A stretch of DNA of 7,493 nucleotides from an uncultured Gallionellaceae bacterium. Its GTDB lineage: Bacteria; Pseudomonadota; Gammaproteobacteria; Burkholderiales; Sulfuricellaceae. A model generated the notes under the pieces. It was not told the DNA's origin and did not search any database. It was given only the letters and a program-made list of their open reading frames with translations. The position numbers were made by a program, and so were the translations under genes. Shown in pieces: positions 5,720 to 7,493 of this stretch. How positions within the stretch are numbered: position 1 is the stretch's first letter; each line of letters opens with the position of its first letter. The stretch spans positions 1-7,493 of the forward strand of contig CALMWM010000577.1 in NCBI GenBank assembly GCA_937873435.1. The letters run 5' to 3'.

Positions 5720-7493
5720 TTACTCGCCACGGTAGTTGGCCCATTCCGAGCCGCTGCGCTTCAGTTCCTCCCACGCCTCGATATGGCGTTTGAGTTCCGG
5801 GTGTTGCCGGCCTTTTTCGATCAACGCCCGGCGAGCAGCGGGATCGAAAGGAATCGCGGTGGGGCCGAGGCACTCGTTCCAGATTTTGGCGAGGGGAGTT
5901 TCCGGTTCATTTTGTTGAAGAGGGGCTTGAATCTCCGCAACAAACAAAAGGCCAGGACGCCCAACCTTATCCCGACTACGGGAAAGTACTGACTCGAATT
6001 CGTCGAGCAAATTGGTGAGATGCTGAGGCATACCGTCCTGTCCCGGCATTGCCAGAAAACGTCGACTTGTCCCGTCTTTCACACAAATTTCCCAGTCAAA
6101 GTACGATTCATCCTCTCCGAGGTCTAGAAACTCCCCAACCGACCCAATTCCATAATCAAGATCAACGTCCCAGCAGGCCGAAGCATATACAAACGATGAC
6201 ACGGGCAAGTGTCCGAGAGTCCGAACACCTCGACATCCCAATTCGACCAAATTTGCCCCAAAAAGCTCAGATGCGTTTTCCCAGTCGGTATGCGAAAGCT
6301 CGTCGTCGAGTAACGCCAAATGCCAGTGTAAACGAGCTACGTTATTGCCTTTTATGAGCCTGGAAACGATTTCTCCCATCTTGGGAATATTGATTTCAAA
6401 CCCGTATTCACTCACGTCTGCCGCACCATAAACCAAGGTTTTCTCGGCGCCGAGATATTGGAACAGACAAGGATCGGCAGGAACCATTTGGCTAGCGGTG
6501 GAACACCACCGTAACAATCCCTCCGCGAAGTAAGAATTTTCCGTCCACTGACGCCGTTCATAGCGAGAAAATGGCTCTGGACAAAGCGGGTGAATGACGG
6601 GAAAGGCCAGTGTATCGTCGGAGGTTTCCGGCCCGCAGACCAGCGCGTGCGCAATAAAGGAAAGCGTTACGTCCCGAACAAGCTCGTTGACAAACGGAAT
6701 GGGCGTTTCGGCAAGGTTATAACGTTGAGTCGTCAGGGGAAGGTTCGCTGCAATGTCCACGACTGAGATGTTGGGCCGATTCAGTTGTGCGCCTCTCGGC
6801 CATCCAATATTGCATCCCGACCAGCCATCTGGTTTTCCAACTCTCATACCATTACAAACCAGATCGGGAGCTGGTGAGAAAGTCCAATAGACCGAGTCGT
6901 ACCCCTTTGGAAATATGGTGTACCACTCCGGCCAAAGGTCATCCGCGTTATCTGCAACGCAATAATTTTGTTGCAGAAAGGTTTGTGTCGAATCTGACGA
7001 AACTTGACGAATGACCCTAGGCCAAGACAAACAACACCAATCAGTGGTACTTCTACGTTGTTTGCGGAAGGAAGATGAGTTACTCCCCAAGTCGAAACTT
7101 TCTATCGCATCCTCAGTAAGCTCCACTTCAATCGTCGTACCAACAACCAGTCCGGTCTTTCGGTGAATCTCGATAAGCTGGCTATCCGCACAGGCATCCA
7201 ACTCGAATCCCTGATCCGCTGGCGCACTCACATGCCGCGTTCTCAAGCGAAATTTCAGCCCCAGCAAAAAGGTCGCAAAAGCCCCGATGCCAAACCGTCC
7301 GGCGCGCAGCACCCGAGGCTTTCCCTCATCGTCGAGAAATTCCCGTGCCCAATCGGCGCTTTGGCGGAACGAGGCCCCGGCGCGCAGGAAGTAGTTTTTC
7401 AGGGTGTCGGCGGCCATGCCGATGCCCTTGTCTGTGACACGCAAGAACCAGGAACCGTCGTCGCGCTGGATGAAGTCGATGAGCACGTCGGCT
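5720..7493 (-). CDS. GHKL (Hsp90/MORC-like) ATPase, 5'-truncated by window end
   Basis: The frame is open to the right edge, so the true start lies outside. The GTG at 7486 is internal-looking (codons for Ala and Asp precede it). Residues are counted from that GTG. A strand, SWFLRVTDKGIGM (12-24), carries the DxGxG box (Asp19, Gly21, Gly23) that contacts ATP. AGRFGIGAFATFLLG (62-76) is the glycine-rich second box, and GLVVGTTIEVEL (112-123) fits the third. PNISVVDIAANLPLTTQRYN (238-257) resembles the middle-domain segment of Hsp90-like proteins. The upstream N-box asparagine helix lies outside the window. Such ATPases dimerise through the ATP lid and act as clamps or chaperones. The C-terminal ~330 residues are not recognised. 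Hsp90 proper is unlikely because the middle diverges strongly. A MORC-like or other bacterial Hsp90-like orphan is the best description. Central GC is low (see findings). Confidence 0.85.
   Translation of the reverse strand, partial: ADVLIDFIQRDDGSWFLRVTDKGIGMAADTLKNYFLRAGASFRQSADWAREFLDDEGKPRVLRAGRFGIGAFATFLLGLKFRLRTRHVSAPADQGFELDACADSQLIEIHRKTGLVVGTTIEVELTEDAIESFDLGSNSSSFRKQRRSTTDWCCLSWPRVIRQVSSDSTQTFLQQNYCVADNADDLWPEWYTIFPKGYDSVYWTFSPAPDLVCNGMRVGKPDGWSGCNIGWPRGAQLNRPNISVVDIAANLPLTTQRYNLAETPIPFVNELVRDVTLSFIAHALVCGPETSDDTLAFPVIHPLCPEPFSRYERRQWTENSYFAEGLLRWCSTASQMVPADPCLFQYLGAEKTLVYGAADVSEYGFEINIPKMGEIVSRLIKGNNVARLHWHLALLDDELSHTDWENASELFGANLVELGCRGVRTLGHLPVSSFVYASACWDVDLDYGIGSVGEFLDLGEDESYFDWEICVKDGTSRRFLAMPGQDGMPQHLTNLLDEFESVLSRSRDKVGRPGLLFVAEIQAPLQQNEPETPLAKIWNECLGPTAIPFDPAARRALIEKGRQHPELKRHIEAWEELKRSGSEWANYRGE

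Noticed and set aside
5412..5873. 153-codon minus-strand frame spanning mntA and the ATPase 3' end
   Set aside because: It is a shadow frame of mntA, whose own frame carries the full nucleotidyltransferase motif.

Overview
The window reads like a chromosomal segment of a betaproteobacterium. The core genes, the 3' end of dacB (PBP4) and a complete ubiD, are GC-rich, and the encoded UbiD stays close to E. coli UbiD through its conserved motifs. A short palindromic intergenic repeat upstream of the DUF4238 gene also resembles repeats I associate with Nitrosomonadales-type genomes. The taxonomic call is an inference, and I cannot name a genus. All genes except the dacB remnant lie on the minus strand, so they are described below from high to low coordinates.

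Region 1 (5720-7493) is a GHKL/Hsp90-like ATPase gene cut off by the right window edge. The visible part carries the DxGxG and GxxGxGxFA ATP-lid motifs but not the upstream N-box. Its middle is clearly poorer in GC than its ends. Region 2 (4980-5613) is a complete MntA-HepT (MNT/HEPN) toxin-antitoxin module, with both the GSx10DxD nucleotidyltransferase motif and the RX4HxY HEPN motif intact and its own plausible promoter. Region 3 (3516-4979) is ubiD. Its ATG directly abuts the hepT stop codon, so it probably shares the module's transcript.

Region 4 (2473-3462) is a second toxin-antitoxin operon: a promoter overlapped by a near-perfect palindrome, an AbrB/SpoVT-type antitoxin, a COG1569-type PIN-domain toxin starting at a TAATG junction, and a small third gene starting at an ATGA junction. 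The third gene is frameshifted and of unknown function. Region 5 (2373-2472) holds three consecutive inverted repeats, one of them the dispersed type. Region 6 (312-2372) is a 686-codon DUF4238 protein with an unrecognised C-terminal half of about 320 residues. Region 7 (1-311) is the end of dacB, convergent with the DUF4238 gene, plus a gap of about 160 bp without a recognisable gene.

Overall, a housekeeping backbone (dacB, ubiD) is interrupted by accessory genes typical of defence or mobile islands: two toxin-antitoxin modules, a large orphan DUF4238 protein and a GHKL ATPase. There is no transposase, integrase, tRNA, CRISPR array or prophage gene in the window. A defence role for the two large orphan proteins is a hypothesis from gene company, not something the sequence proves.
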